A DNA stretch of 64,000 nt from Kineosporiaceae bacterium (lineage in GTDB: Bacteria > Actinomycetota > Actinomycetes > Actinomycetales > Kineosporiaceae): positions 620,001 to 684,000 of the forward strand of contig JADJPO010000003.1 of NCBI GenBank assembly GCA_016713225.1, given 5' to 3'. Below are positions 1-6,931 of this stretch, piece after piece; positions within the stretch are counted from its first letter, which is position 1; each line of letters opens with the position of its first letter. The position numbers and the translations under genes were made by a program. The notes under the pieces are model-generated. The model worked only from the letters and a program-made list of their open reading frames with translations. It made no database searches and was not told where the DNA came from.

Positions 1-9
1 GGGCTCCAT

Positions 10-15
10 TAGGCT
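10..15 (+). promoter_or_regulatory. -10 box for leaderless hisE
   Basis: The hexamer TAGGCT ends 7 nt before the GTG start of hisE. This is the actinobacterial -10 form (TANNNT) at the distance that places the transcription start on or next to the start codon, so the mRNA would lack a Shine-Dalgarno leader, and none is visible. Inferred from sequence only. Confidence 0.6.
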
Positions 16-22
16 CGGGTGC

Positions 23-286
23 GTGAAGACCTTCGACCAACTGTTCGCCGAGCTCAGTGAGCGGGCACTCACCCGGCCCGAGGGGTCCGGCACGGTGGCG
101 GCCCTGGACGCCGGGGTGCACACCATCGGCAAGAAGGTGGTCGAAGAGGCCGCGGAGGTCTGGATGGCCGCCGAGCACGAGGGGGCCGACCGCGCCGCGG
201 AAGAGATCTCCCAGCTGCTCTACCACCTGCAGGTGTTGATGCTCGCCAAGGGCCTGACCCTGGACGACGTCTACGCGCATCTGTGA
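23..286 (+). CDS. hisE: Phosphoribosyl-ATP pyrophosphatase HisE
   Basis: Second step of histidine synthesis: hydrolyses PR-ATP to PR-AMP and pyrophosphate in the cytoplasm. The 87-residue, all-helical MazG-like protein carries the acidic metal-binding helix KVVEEAAEV at residues 38-46 and the second helix EEISQLLYHLQVL near residues 60-72. Length is normal for stand-alone HisE. The GTG start is chosen because a TAGGCT -10 box lies 7 nt upstream. hisG follows 88 bp later on the same strand, the usual actinobacterial pairing; hisI is separate at 9.5 kb, so HisI and HisE are not fused here. Confidence 0.95.
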   Translation: MKTFDQLFAELSERALTRPEGSGTVAALDAGVHTIGKKVVEEAAEVWMAAEHEGADRAAEEISQLLYHLQVLMLAKGLTLDDVYAHL

Positions 287-374
287 TCGCTGTCGGACGT
301 CCCGGTCCGACCGTCCCGATCAACACCCGATCAGCACCCGATCAACTCACACCACGCAACCCGAGGAACCAGAG

Positions 375-1220
375 ATGCTGCGCGTCGCCGTCCCGAACAA
401 GGGCTCGCTGTCTGCCGATGCGGCCGACATGCTCAAGGAGGCCGGCTACCGCCAGCGGCGCGATCCCAAGGAGCTGATGCTGCTCGATCGCGAGAACGAC
501 ATCGAGTTCTTCTACCTGCGTCCGCGGGACATCGCCGTGTACGTCGGGGCCGGCACCCTGGACGTCGGGATCACCGGTCGCGACCTGCTGCTGGACTCCG
601 GCGCCGATGCCCGCGAGGTGATGCCGCTCGGGTTCGCCGAGTCCACCTTCCGGTTCGCCGCCCGCCCGGGGCAGTTCACCGGCGTGGCCGACCTGGCCGG
701 TCGGCGCGTGGCCACCAGCTACGCCGGGCTCGTCTCCCAGCACTTGGCCGACCACGAGGTGACTGCCCAGGTGGTGCGTCTGGACGGCGCGGTCGAGACG
801 GCCGTCCAGCTCGGGGTGGCCGACGTGATCGCCGATGTGGTCGAGACCGGGGGCACGCTGCGGGCCGCGGGTCTCGAGGTCTTCGGTGACCCGATCCTGC
901 AGTCCGAATCGGTGCTGGTGCGTCGTGGCGGTTCGGCCGACCACCCCGGGCTCGAGGTGCTGGTTCGCCGACTCGAAGGGGTGCTGGTCGCACGGCAATA
1001 TGTGCTGATGGACTACGACGTCCGGGTCGAACTGGTCGAGAAGGCCTGCGCGATCACTCCGGGTCTGGAATCGCCCACCGTCTCGCCGCTGCACGACCAG
1101 GGCTGGGTGGCGGTTCGGGTCATGGTGCGACGCGATGTGACCAATCACGTCATGGATGACCTGTACGCCCTGGGTGCCCGGGCCATCCTGGTGACGAGCA
1201 TTCACGCCTGTCGGCTGTGA
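375..1220 (+). CDS. hisG: ATP phosphoribosyltransferase HisG (long form)
   Basis: Catalyses the first, feedback-controlled step of histidine synthesis (ATP + PRPP to PR-ATP). At 281 residues it is the long form: the two-lobed catalytic part comes first (LRVAVPNKGSL at the N-terminus, DVGITGRDLLLD near residue 65, and GVADLAGRRVATSY near 110), then the ACT-like regulatory domain in about the last 75 residues (VAVRVMVRRDVTNHVMDDLY), the known histidine-inhibition domain. A GAGGA Shine-Dalgarno lies about 8 nt before the ATG. The short gap after hisE holds three imperfect copies of CCCGATCA. The stop overlaps the possible GTG of the next gene. Confidence 0.96.
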   Translation: MLRVAVPNKGSLSADAADMLKEAGYRQRRDPKELMLLDRENDIEFFYLRPRDIAVYVGAGTLDVGITGRDLLLDSGADAREVMPLGFAESTFRFAARPGQFTGVADLAGRRVATSYAGLVSQHLADHEVTAQVVRLDGAVETAVQLGVADVIADVVETGGTLRAAGLEVFGDPILQSESVLVRRGGSADHPGLEVLVRRLEGVLVARQYVLMDYDVRVELVEKACAITPGLESPTVSPLHDQGWVAVRVMVRRDVTNHVMDDLYALGARAILVTSIHACRL

Positions 1221-1231
1221 GGGGAACGACG

Positions 1232-1723
1232 ATGGCTCTGAACCCTGATGCGACTCCCGACCCCACCTCGGGACGCGGCGCCGTCCCCGCCGAGCTGTAC
1301 CGCCCGTTCCGCTCTCGGCGCGGACGGATCGTGGCTGCGGTGATCGGCGTGGCGCAGTTCGGGATGCTGCTCTGGCTCGCCATCTGGCTGCCCGAGCCCT
1401 ACACCAATCTCGACAAGGGCGAGCTCGTGGTGATCGGGCTGGCCGTGGGTGCGATGCTGTGGCGGTTGGGAGAGGTGCGGGCGCTGCCCTCGGCCTCGGG
1501 CCTGGTGGTGCACAACCTGATCCGCACGACCAGCCTGGAGTGGGCGCAGATCGTGGCGGTCCGCCTCGGTGGCGGCAACCCGTGGGTGATGCTCGACCTG
1601 GCCGACGGCGACACACTCGCCGTGATGGCGATCCAGCGGGCCGATGGCGCCGTGGGTGAGGCCGAGGCGAAGCGGCTGGCCACGTTGGTGGCGTTGGGCA
1701 GCCGGACCTCGCGCGACGACTAG
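1232..1723 (+). CDS. PH-domain membrane protein (DUF2581-like)
   Basis: A 163-residue protein with two hydrophobic segments (about residues 31-52 and 62-80) followed by a small bacterial PH-like domain (LVVHNLIRTTSLEWAQI onward). Proteins of this type are common directly downstream of hisG in actinobacteria; the function is unknown. I chose ATG 1232, which has GAGGGG 8 nt upstream; an in-frame GTG at 1217 overlapping the hisG stop would add five residues. It is probably co-transcribed with hisG. Its stop codon lies at the base of a strong hairpin shared with the convergent DsbA-like gene. Confidence 0.8.
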   Translation: MALNPDATPDPTSGRGAVPAELYRPFRSRRGRIVAAVIGVAQFGMLLWLAIWLPEPYTNLDKGELVVIGLAVGAMLWRLGEVRALPSASGLVVHNLIRTTSLEWAQIVAVRLGGGNPWVMLDLADGDTLAVMAIQRADGAVGEAEAKRLATLVALGSRTSRDD

Positions 1724-1757
1724 GGGCCACACCCACGATCCTGTGGGTGCGGCCCCT
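1722..1757. terminator. Bidirectional hairpin terminator between convergent genes
   Basis: A 7-bp stem (AGGGGCC/GGCCCCT), one A-C mismatch, a further 7-bp stem (CACCCAC/GTGGGTG) and a 6-nt loop GATCCT. It lies between two convergent genes and overlaps the stop of the PH-domain gene. There is no U-tract, as is usual for actinobacterial hairpin terminators. Confidence 0.7.
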
Positions 1758-1772
1758 CGACGCCTGGCCGGG

Positions 1773-2537
1773 TCAGCCCTCGAGTCCGGCGTCCACTGCG
1801 GTCTTGAGTACCTCGGGTGCGTAGCTCTCGATCTTCTTGCCGTTCACCACGATGGTCGGGGTCGAGTTGAACCCCGCCTTGGAGAAGTCGTCGGTGACCT
1901 TGGCGGTCCATCCCTTGTAGGTCTGCCCGGTGATCGCCGGTTCGACGACGGCCTTGTCCGCACCGGCGGCAACAGCCAGCTCGACCAGCTTGGCGTCCGG
2001 CAGCCCGGGGCCGTTCTCGGCGGGCTGGTTGTCGAACAGCGCCTTGTGGAAGGCGAGGAAGGCGTCCGGCTTGCTGTTGACGACTGCCGCCGCGGCGTTC
2101 AGGGCACGGGTCGAGTACTCATCAGCCGACAGGTGGTCGAGGATCGCCACCGGCTTGTAGATCACCTTCACGGTGCCGTCCTTGACCCACTGATCGATCT
2201 GGGCGGCGTTGGCGGTCTCGGCGTTCTTGCAGGCGGGGCACAAGAAGTCCTCGTACATCTCGATCGTGACCTTGGCCGTGCTGCTGCCGTACAACACCCC
2301 GCCGTTGAGCAGGTTCGCTGGGGCGGCGTTGGCCGCCGCAGCCGTCGAGGCGTCCCGCTGGTCGGCACTGTCCTTGGCCGACCTGATCAGCATGTACGAC
2401 ACCACGAGCACCGCGATCACGGCGATGATCGCCCCCGTGATGGTCAGGTTGCGGCGCTTGGCCTCGGCCTTGGCGGCCTCGGCGCGCAGCTCGGCCGCCT
2501 TCTCTCGGGTCGACTTGGCGGTGCGGGCGTTGGTCAT
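1773..2537 (-). CDS. Membrane-anchored DsbA-like thioredoxin-fold protein
   Basis: A 254-residue disulfide oxidoreductase of the DsbA/DSBA-like thioredoxin family (Thioredoxin_4). A charged, Lys/Ala-rich cytoplasmic N-terminus (1-30) is followed by one membrane anchor (31-51) and an exported thioredoxin domain with the CPAC redox site at 100-103 and the cis-proline loop NSTPTIVV near residue 222. The ATG start overlaps the stop of the MauE-like gene (ATGA), so the two are translationally coupled. The usual partnership is a quinone-linked MauE/DoxX-type membrane protein that re-oxidises the thioredoxin. The exported substrates are unknown. Confidence 0.88.
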   Translation of the reverse strand: MTNARTAKSTREKAAELRAEAAKAEAKRRNLTITGAIIAVIAVLVVSYMLIRSAKDSADQRDASTAAAANAAPANLLNGGVLYGSSTAKVTIEMYEDFLCPACKNAETANAAQIDQWVKDGTVKVIYKPVAILDHLSADEYSTRALNAAAAVVNSKPDAFLAFHKALFDNQPAENGPGLPDAKLVELAVAAGADKAVVEPAITGQTYKGWTAKVTDDFSKAGFNSTPTIVVNGKKIESYAPEVLKTAVDAGLEG

Positions 2538-3025
2538 GAGGTGACTCCAATCGGGGTGAGGCCCAGGCGGGCGTCGAGCGAGAGACGGCTGAGCGGCCGC
2601 CAGGTGATGAAGGCGGCCAAGGCCAGGAAGCCGAGGTCGCGCAGGATGTCCTTGATGTAGCCCGGAACGGGATCGACGACCGCCGATCCGGTGTTGCCGA
2701 AGCAGCCGCAGTTGATCGACAGGCCGCGAGCCCACGCAGCGCCGATGCCGAAGAGGAACATGACCATCAGCCCCGCCGTGAGCAGTCCGGCGACCCGGGT
2801 ACCCAGGCCGATCACCAACAGGACGGCGAGCACGAGTTCGAGCATCGGCAGCCCGTAGGCGAACGGCCGCACCAGGGATTCCGGCAGGAGCTGGAAGGCC
2901 CGGACGCTACGTACGGTGCCTTCCGAGTCGATCAACTTCGGCCAACCGGCCGTCAACCAGACCCCGGCCAGGGTGAGCCGGGCCAGCGTGGTCAGCCAGG
3001 GCTGCCACGCCATGAGTCGTGTCAT
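2534..3025 (-). CDS. MauE/DoxX-like redox membrane protein
   Basis: A 163-residue integral membrane protein with about four helices. The paired cysteines in CGCFG (106-110), after SIN, are the signature of MauE-type proteins, which help form disulfides in exported proteins. The start is ATG 3025 with GTGGAG a few bases upstream. It is coupled by ATGA to the downstream DsbA-like gene, which supports a two-component disulfide relay. It is probably in one operon with the 161-residue membrane protein upstream. Family assignment is good; the substrate is unknown. Confidence 0.85.
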   Translation of the reverse strand: MTRLMAWQPWLTTLARLTLAGVWLTAGWPKLIDSEGTVRSVRAFQLLPESLVRPFAYGLPMLELVLAVLLVIGLGTRVAGLLTAGLMVMFLFGIGAAWARGLSINCGCFGNTGSAVVDPVPGYIKDILRDLGFLALAAFITWRPLSRLSLDARLGLTPIGVTS

Positions 3026-3072
3026 GGAAACTCCACGATGGGTGGGGGGACATGCGGGATCGCGACGGTGCG

Positions 3073-3558
3073 TCAGGCCGTCGGCGGTCCCCGCAACGCA
3101 CAGCACCCACTCGGGTGCCGTCCCCGCATCGACCCCGTGGGCGCGGCGATCGCCGGCCAGGCACGGGGTGCAACGATCGGTCGATCCAGGTGCAACAGCA
3201 GCTGGATCACCCGACTCAGCAGAAGGCGCGCCGTGCGTCCGCGATCGACGGTCGCCACGAGCAGGACGCCGAGCGCCGCGAACACCAGGAGTGCACCACT
3301 GGCGGTGATGGCCCAGGTGCCGGACGAACACCCCGGATCGGGCTGCAACAAGGCCAGGTGCACGCCCAACCGGGAAGCCCAGCCCCGTGCCGGCAGACAC
3401 TCGGTCCGGGCCGGCACCGTGGTCAGCAGGTGCGCGACCAGCGCCACCGGCACGGCGAACATCGCGAGCGCCGTCAGACGGCGCTGCCCAGACGTTGCTG
3501 CCCTCGCGGCGAAGCGCACCTGATCAGGGTACGACCACCGCGGCCCGAACATGGCCAT
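3073..3558 (-). CDS. Hypothetical two-helix membrane protein
   Basis: A 161-residue frame with strong third-position GC and two clear hydrophobic helices (about residues 31-47 and 82-101). They are separated by an exported-looking loop with two cysteines (TECLPARGW and DPGCSSGTW). The C-terminus is basic and ends in a CC pair and RGPP. I do not recognise it. It lies 47 bp upstream of the MauE-like gene on the same strand, so it is probably the first gene of that redox cassette; the loop cysteines fit such a role but do not prove it. ATG 3552 is an alternative start. No good Shine-Dalgarno is visible. Confidence 0.6.
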   Translation of the reverse strand: MAMFGPRWSYPDQVRFAARAATSGQRRLTALAMFAVPVALVAHLLTTVPARTECLPARGWASRLGVHLALLQPDPGCSSGTWAITASGALLVFAALGVLLVATVDRGRTARLLLSRVIQLLLHLDRPIVAPRAWPAIAAPTGSMRGRHPSGCCALRGPPTA

Positions 3559-3560
3559 GC

Positions 3561-3578
3561 CCCGAGCTTCGGCTCGGG
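3561..3578. other. UUCG-loop hairpin in the divergent promoter region
   Basis: A perfect 7-bp stem (CCCGAGC/GCTCGGG) with a TTCG loop on the + strand. It sits between the start of the minus-strand membrane gene and the -10 region of hisF, so on the minus strand it would be in the 5' leader of the redox cassette. Role unknown. Confidence 0.5.
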
Positions 3579-3592
3579 CGCGGTCGGCCCTG

Positions 3593-3602
3593 AGCCTAGG
3601 CT
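3593..3602. promoter_or_regulatory. Palindromic -10 (AGCCTAGGCT), hisF and divergent cassette
   Basis: On the + strand TAGGCT (3597-3602) ends 6 nt before the ATG of hisF and would give a leaderless transcript. The 10-bp palindrome offers the same TAGGCT, or an overlapping AAGCCT, on the minus strand, starting a short leader toward the membrane/MauE/DsbA genes. One symmetric element may serve both directions. Confidence 0.55.
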
Positions 3603-3608
3603 TGGGTC

Positions 3609-4379
3609 ATGTCCGTGGCCGTTCGTGTGATCCCCTGCCTCGACGTCGATGCCGGACGCGTGGTGAAGGGCGTCAACTTCGTCGATCTGCGGGACGCCGG
3701 TGACCCGGTCGAGCTCGCCCGTCGCTACGACGCCGAGGGCGCCGACGAGCTGACCTTCCTGGACGTCACCGCCTCGGCCGACAGCCGGGCCACGACCTAC
3801 GACGTCGTGTCCCGCACCGCCGAGCAGGTCTTCATCCCGCTCACCGTGGGCGGGGGGGTCCGCACCGTCGAGGACGTCGACCGGCTGCTGCGCGCCGGCG
3901 CCGACAAGGTGGGGATCAACACCGCAGCCATCGCCCGCCCCGCACTGATCGCCGAGGTCGCCGATCGGTACGGAGCCCAGGTGCTGGTGCTCTCGGTCGA
4001 TGCGCGGCGGTGCCCCGCGGGCACGAGCACCGACTCCGGCTACGAGGTCACCACCCACGGCGGACGCCGCGGCACCGGCATCGATGCCGTGGCCTGGGCT
4101 GCCCGTGCGGCCGAGCTGGGCGCAGGGGAGATCCTGCTCAACTCGATGGACGCCGATGGCACCAAGTCGGGCTTCGACCTGCAGATGATCGAGGCGGTGC
4201 GTCGCGAGGTGAGCGTGCCGCTGATCGCCAGCGGGGGCGCGGGTGAGGTCGCGCACTTCCCGCCTGCCGTGGCCGCCGGCGCGGACGCCGTCCTGGCCGC
4301 CAGCGTGTTCCACTTCGGTCAACTGACCATCGGGGACGTCAAGGCCGCCATGGCGGCCCGGGGAATCGTCGTCCGCTGA
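3609..4379 (+). CDS. hisF: Imidazole glycerol phosphate synthase cyclase subunit HisF
   Basis: A 256-residue (beta/alpha)8 barrel that joins ammonia from HisH to PRFAR, giving IGP and AICAR. Catalytic aspartates are visible in IPCLDVDAGRVVKG (Asp11) and VLSVDARR (near residue 131); phosphate-binding loops are TVGGGVR and ASGGAGE. Length is normal. Transcription appears leaderless (TAGGCT 6 nt upstream). hisH, hisA/priA, hisB, hisC and hisD are not in the window; here the redox cassette separates hisF from hisEG. Its stop lies only 3 bp from the stop of the convergent TIGR03085 gene. Confidence 0.96.
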   Translation: MSVAVRVIPCLDVDAGRVVKGVNFVDLRDAGDPVELARRYDAEGADELTFLDVTASADSRATTYDVVSRTAEQVFIPLTVGGGVRTVEDVDRLLRAGADKVGINTAAIARPALIAEVADRYGAQVLVLSVDARRCPAGTSTDSGYEVTTHGGRRGTGIDAVAWAARAAELGAGEILLNSMDADGTKSGFDLQMIEAVRREVSVPLIASGGAGEVAHFPPAVAAGADAVLAASVFHFGQLTIGDVKAAMAARGIVVR

Positions 4380-4382
4380 GGT

Positions 4383-5015
4383 CTACAGGCCCAACGGGGT
4401 GCTCTCGAACCGGGCCACCGCCGCCTCTGGTCCGTCGATGCGTACCGTGGCGGCCGACGTCCGGCCGAAGGCGTAGAGCAGCAGTTCGGCCGGCTCGCCG
4501 TGCAGCCGCACCGGCTGGCCACCGGATCCGACGCTGATCTCGGCCCCATCGGGCCGGATCAGGCGCACCGGGTCGGCTGCCTTGCGGAAGGCCATCTTGC
4601 TCATGCGGGTGAGCACCTTCCACAGCGCCTCCTGCAGCGCATCGCCGAGAACACGCGGCTGCCAACCGGTCTCGGCCCGACGCACGTCCTCACAGTGCAC
4701 GAAGTGCTCGGCGAGGTTGGCCGCGCCGTCCACCCCGGGCAGCGCGAACGGGCTGTACCAGGGCGGCCCGATCAGGATGTGCTCGAGCAGATCCTCGTAG
4801 GCATGCTGCCGGTAGCTCAGCCGCACCCGCTCGGTGTAGCCACCGAACGCCGGGATCACCAGGCCCAGCCCGGCGTCCGGGCGGTGTTCGCGCGCGACCA
4901 GGTGGGCTGCCAGGTCATAGGTCGTCCAGCCCTCACACAGGGTGGGGGCCTCGGACCCGGCGTGGACCAGCGCATCGACGAGAGCCTGGCGTTCCTGGGC
5001 AGCGAAGGACGGCAT
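4383..5015 (-). CDS. TIGR03085 family metal-binding protein (MDMPI/DinB-like fold)
   Basis: A 210-residue actinobacterial protein with the N-terminal mycothiol-dependent maleylpyruvate isomerase-type helical bundle: ERQALVDALVHAGSEAPTLC, then GWTTYDLAAHLVAREHRPDA with the metal-ligand histidine, and a later AEHFVHCEDVRRA motif. The precise function is unknown; relatives use mycothiol as cofactor. On the reverse strand CACGAT ends 6 nt before the ATG, so the transcript may be leaderless, though GAGGT just upstream could act as a weak Shine-Dalgarno. It stands alone, convergent with hisF and divergent from the ABC exporter genes. Confidence 0.82.
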   Translation of the reverse strand: MPSFAAQERQALVDALVHAGSEAPTLCEGWTTYDLAAHLVAREHRPDAGLGLVIPAFGGYTERVRLSYRQHAYEDLLEHILIGPPWYSPFALPGVDGAANLAEHFVHCEDVRRAETGWQPRVLGDALQEALWKVLTRMSKMAFRKAADPVRLIRPDGAEISVGSGGQPVRLHGEPAELLLYAFGRTSAATVRIDGPEAAVARFESTPLGL

Positions 5016-5063
5016 ACCTCGATCGTGTCACGCCCCGGCCCGCGCCGCGCCCGGGGTACGTGA

Positions 5064-5069
5064 GAGGCT
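5064..5069 (+). promoter_or_regulatory. -10 box for leaderless ABC exporter gene
   Basis: GAGGCT fits NANNNT and ends 8 nt before the GTG at 5078. No Shine-Dalgarno is present. This decides in favour of the 5078 start over an in-frame GTG at 5060, which lies upstream of the hexamer. Confidence 0.4.
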
Positions 5070-5077
5070 GGCCCATC

Positions 5078-6931
5078 GTGGTGAGCGACGCCGATACGGC
5101 CGATGAGCGGTCAGGCCCGCACACCGCAGTGGTGCGGGCGGGCCTGGCCGTGGTGTGGCGGGGCATCCGTGACGAACCGGGCATCTTCGCCCTGTCGGTG
5201 ATCGGCAGTGCCGCCTACGGCATCGGGACCGCGGGCAGTGGCTGGCTGCTCGGCCGGGTCACCGAGTCGGTGCTCGCCCCCGCCTTCACCCACGGCTCGG
5301 TGCCGCCGGCCCAGCTGTGGGGTGCGGTGGCCGCGTTGGCCGCCGTGGCCCTGTTCACGGCGATCGGTGTGGTGCTGCGACGTGCGGCTGCGGGCATCAC
5401 GATGTACCGGCTGCAGGCCCGCTACCGGCGCGCGATCACCCGCCAGTACCTGCGACTGCCGCTGTCCTGGCATCACCGCCACCCCGCCGGGCAGTTGCTC
5501 TCGACGGCGAACGCGGACGTCGAGGCGACCTGGCAGGTGTTCGCCCCGCTGCCGATGTCGCTCGGCGTGGCCGTGATGTTGATCGTCGGGGCGGTGGCGA
5601 TGATCGCCGCCGACCCGGTGCTGGCCCTGATCGGCTTGGCCGTGCTGCCCGCCCTGATGATCGCGAACACCATCTTCCAGCGGCACATGTCACCGTTGGT
5701 GATGCGGGCGCAGGCCTTGCGCGGTGACGTCTCTGCCGTGGCCCACGAGAGCTTCGACGGCGCGCTGAGCGTCAAGGCGCTGGGTCGCGAGGGTGCCGAA
5801 ACCGCTCGCTTCGCCGAGGTCGCCCACCGGCTGAGGGACGCGAACGTCGCCGTCGGGCGCACCCGGGGCCTGTTCGACCCGCTGATCGAGTCCCTGCCGA
5901 CCATCGGCACCCTCGCCGTGTTGGTGTTGGGCGCGGCACGGGTGGCCTCGGGTGACGCCCAGACCGGGGACGTCGTCCAGGTCGCCTATCTGCTGGCGCT
6001 GATCTCGTGGCCGGTGCGTTCGCTGGGTTGGGTGCTCGGTGAACTGCCACGCACCGTGGTCGGCTGGCGGCGCACCAGCGCCGTGCTACAGGCCGGGGGC
6101 TCGATGGCCTACGGGGAGGCCGAGCCGGTCATCGACGGGCCGGCCGACCTGGCGACCCACCAGGTGGGGTATGCCTACCTGGGCACCACGGACGACGGCG
6201 CCGACGAGCTGTTCCCGGTGCTGCACGGCGTCGACCTCGAGGTGCAGCCCGGCTCGACCGTGGCCGTCGTCGGGCCGACCGGGTCGGGCAAGTCCACCCT
6301 GGCCTCGGTGCTGGTCCGACTGGTCGATGCCCGCGAGGGTCGGGTGCTGCTGGACGGTCAGGATGTCCGGTCCGTGCGCCGCGGTGGGGTGGCCGCGACA
6401 GCGGCCCTGGTCGGGCAGAACGCCTTCGTGTTCGACGACACCGTGCGCGGCAACGTCACCCTGGGCGCCGACCTGCCGGACGAGCAGGTGTGGCGCGCGC
6501 TCGAGACGGCCGCCGTCGCGGACACCGTCCGGGCCTTGCCCGACGGGCTCGACACGCGCCTCGGCGAGCGCGGTACCTCGCTGTCCGGCGGCCAGCGGCA
6601 ACGGATCTCACTCGCCCGGGCGCTGGTGCGCTCGCCCCGCCTGCTGGTGCTGGACGACGCCACCTCGGCGGTCGATCCCCGCATCGAGGCGGCCATCCTC
6701 AACGGGCTGCGCGCCGGTGCCGCCGGCGAGGTCACCGTGATCGTGATCGCCTACCGGATGGCCACCATCACCCTGGCCGACGAGGTCATCTACCTCGAGC
6801 ACGGACGGGTGCTCGGCCGGGGCGGCCACACCGAGCTGATGGCGCGGTTGCCGGGCTATCGGGCGCTGGTCACCGCCTACGAACGGGACGCCGCGGACCG
6901 GGCCCGGGTGCGCGCGGACGAGGCCTCGTGA
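5078..6931 (+). CDS. ABC exporter half-transporter, degenerate ATPase site
   Basis: A half-transporter of about 617 residues: six-helix exporter domain (roughly residues 25-310) followed by a nucleotide-binding domain. Walker A GPTGSGKST and signature LSGGQRQRISLARAL are canonical, but Walker B reads LVLDDATSAVD, with Asp in place of the catalytic Glu, and the switch histidine is Tyr (IAYRMATI). These changes are typical of the degenerate-site subunit of heterodimeric type IV exporters such as TM287/288 or BmrCD. The next gene, overlapping by GTGA, is the partner with the consensus catalytic residues. The substrate cannot be read from the sequence. GTG 5081 is an alternative start. Confidence 0.9.
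   Translation: MVSDADTADERSGPHTAVVRAGLAVVWRGIRDEPGIFALSVIGSAAYGIGTAGSGWLLGRVTESVLAPAFTHGSVPPAQLWGAVAALAAVALFTAIGVVLRRAAAGITMYRLQARYRRAITRQYLRLPLSWHHRHPAGQLLSTANADVEATWQVFAPLPMSLGVAVMLIVGAVAMIAADPVLALIGLAVLPALMIANTIFQRHMSPLVMRAQALRGDVSAVAHESFDGALSVKALGREGAETARFAEVAHRLRDANVAVGRTRGLFDPLIESLPTIGTLAVLVLGAARVASGDAQTGDVVQVAYLLALISWPVRSLGWVLGELPRTVVGWRRTSAVLQAGGSMAYGEAEPVIDGPADLATHQVGYAYLGTTDDGADELFPVLHGVDLEVQPGSTVAVVGPTGSGKSTLASVLVRLVDAREGRVLLDGQDVRSVRRGGVAATAALVGQNAFVFDDTVRGNVTLGADLPDEQVWRALETAAVADTVRALPDGLDTRLGERGTSLSGGQRQRISLARALVRSPRLLVLDDATSAVDPRIEAAILNGLRAGAAGEVTVIVIAYRMATITLADEVIYLEHGRVLGRGGHTELMARLPGYRALVTAYERDAADRARVRADEAS

Noticed and set aside
300..360. Three imperfect copies of CCCGATCA between hisE and hisG as an operator
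   Set aside because: Short, GATC-rich sequence common in this genome's coding regions; there is no dyad and no known regulator with such sites.
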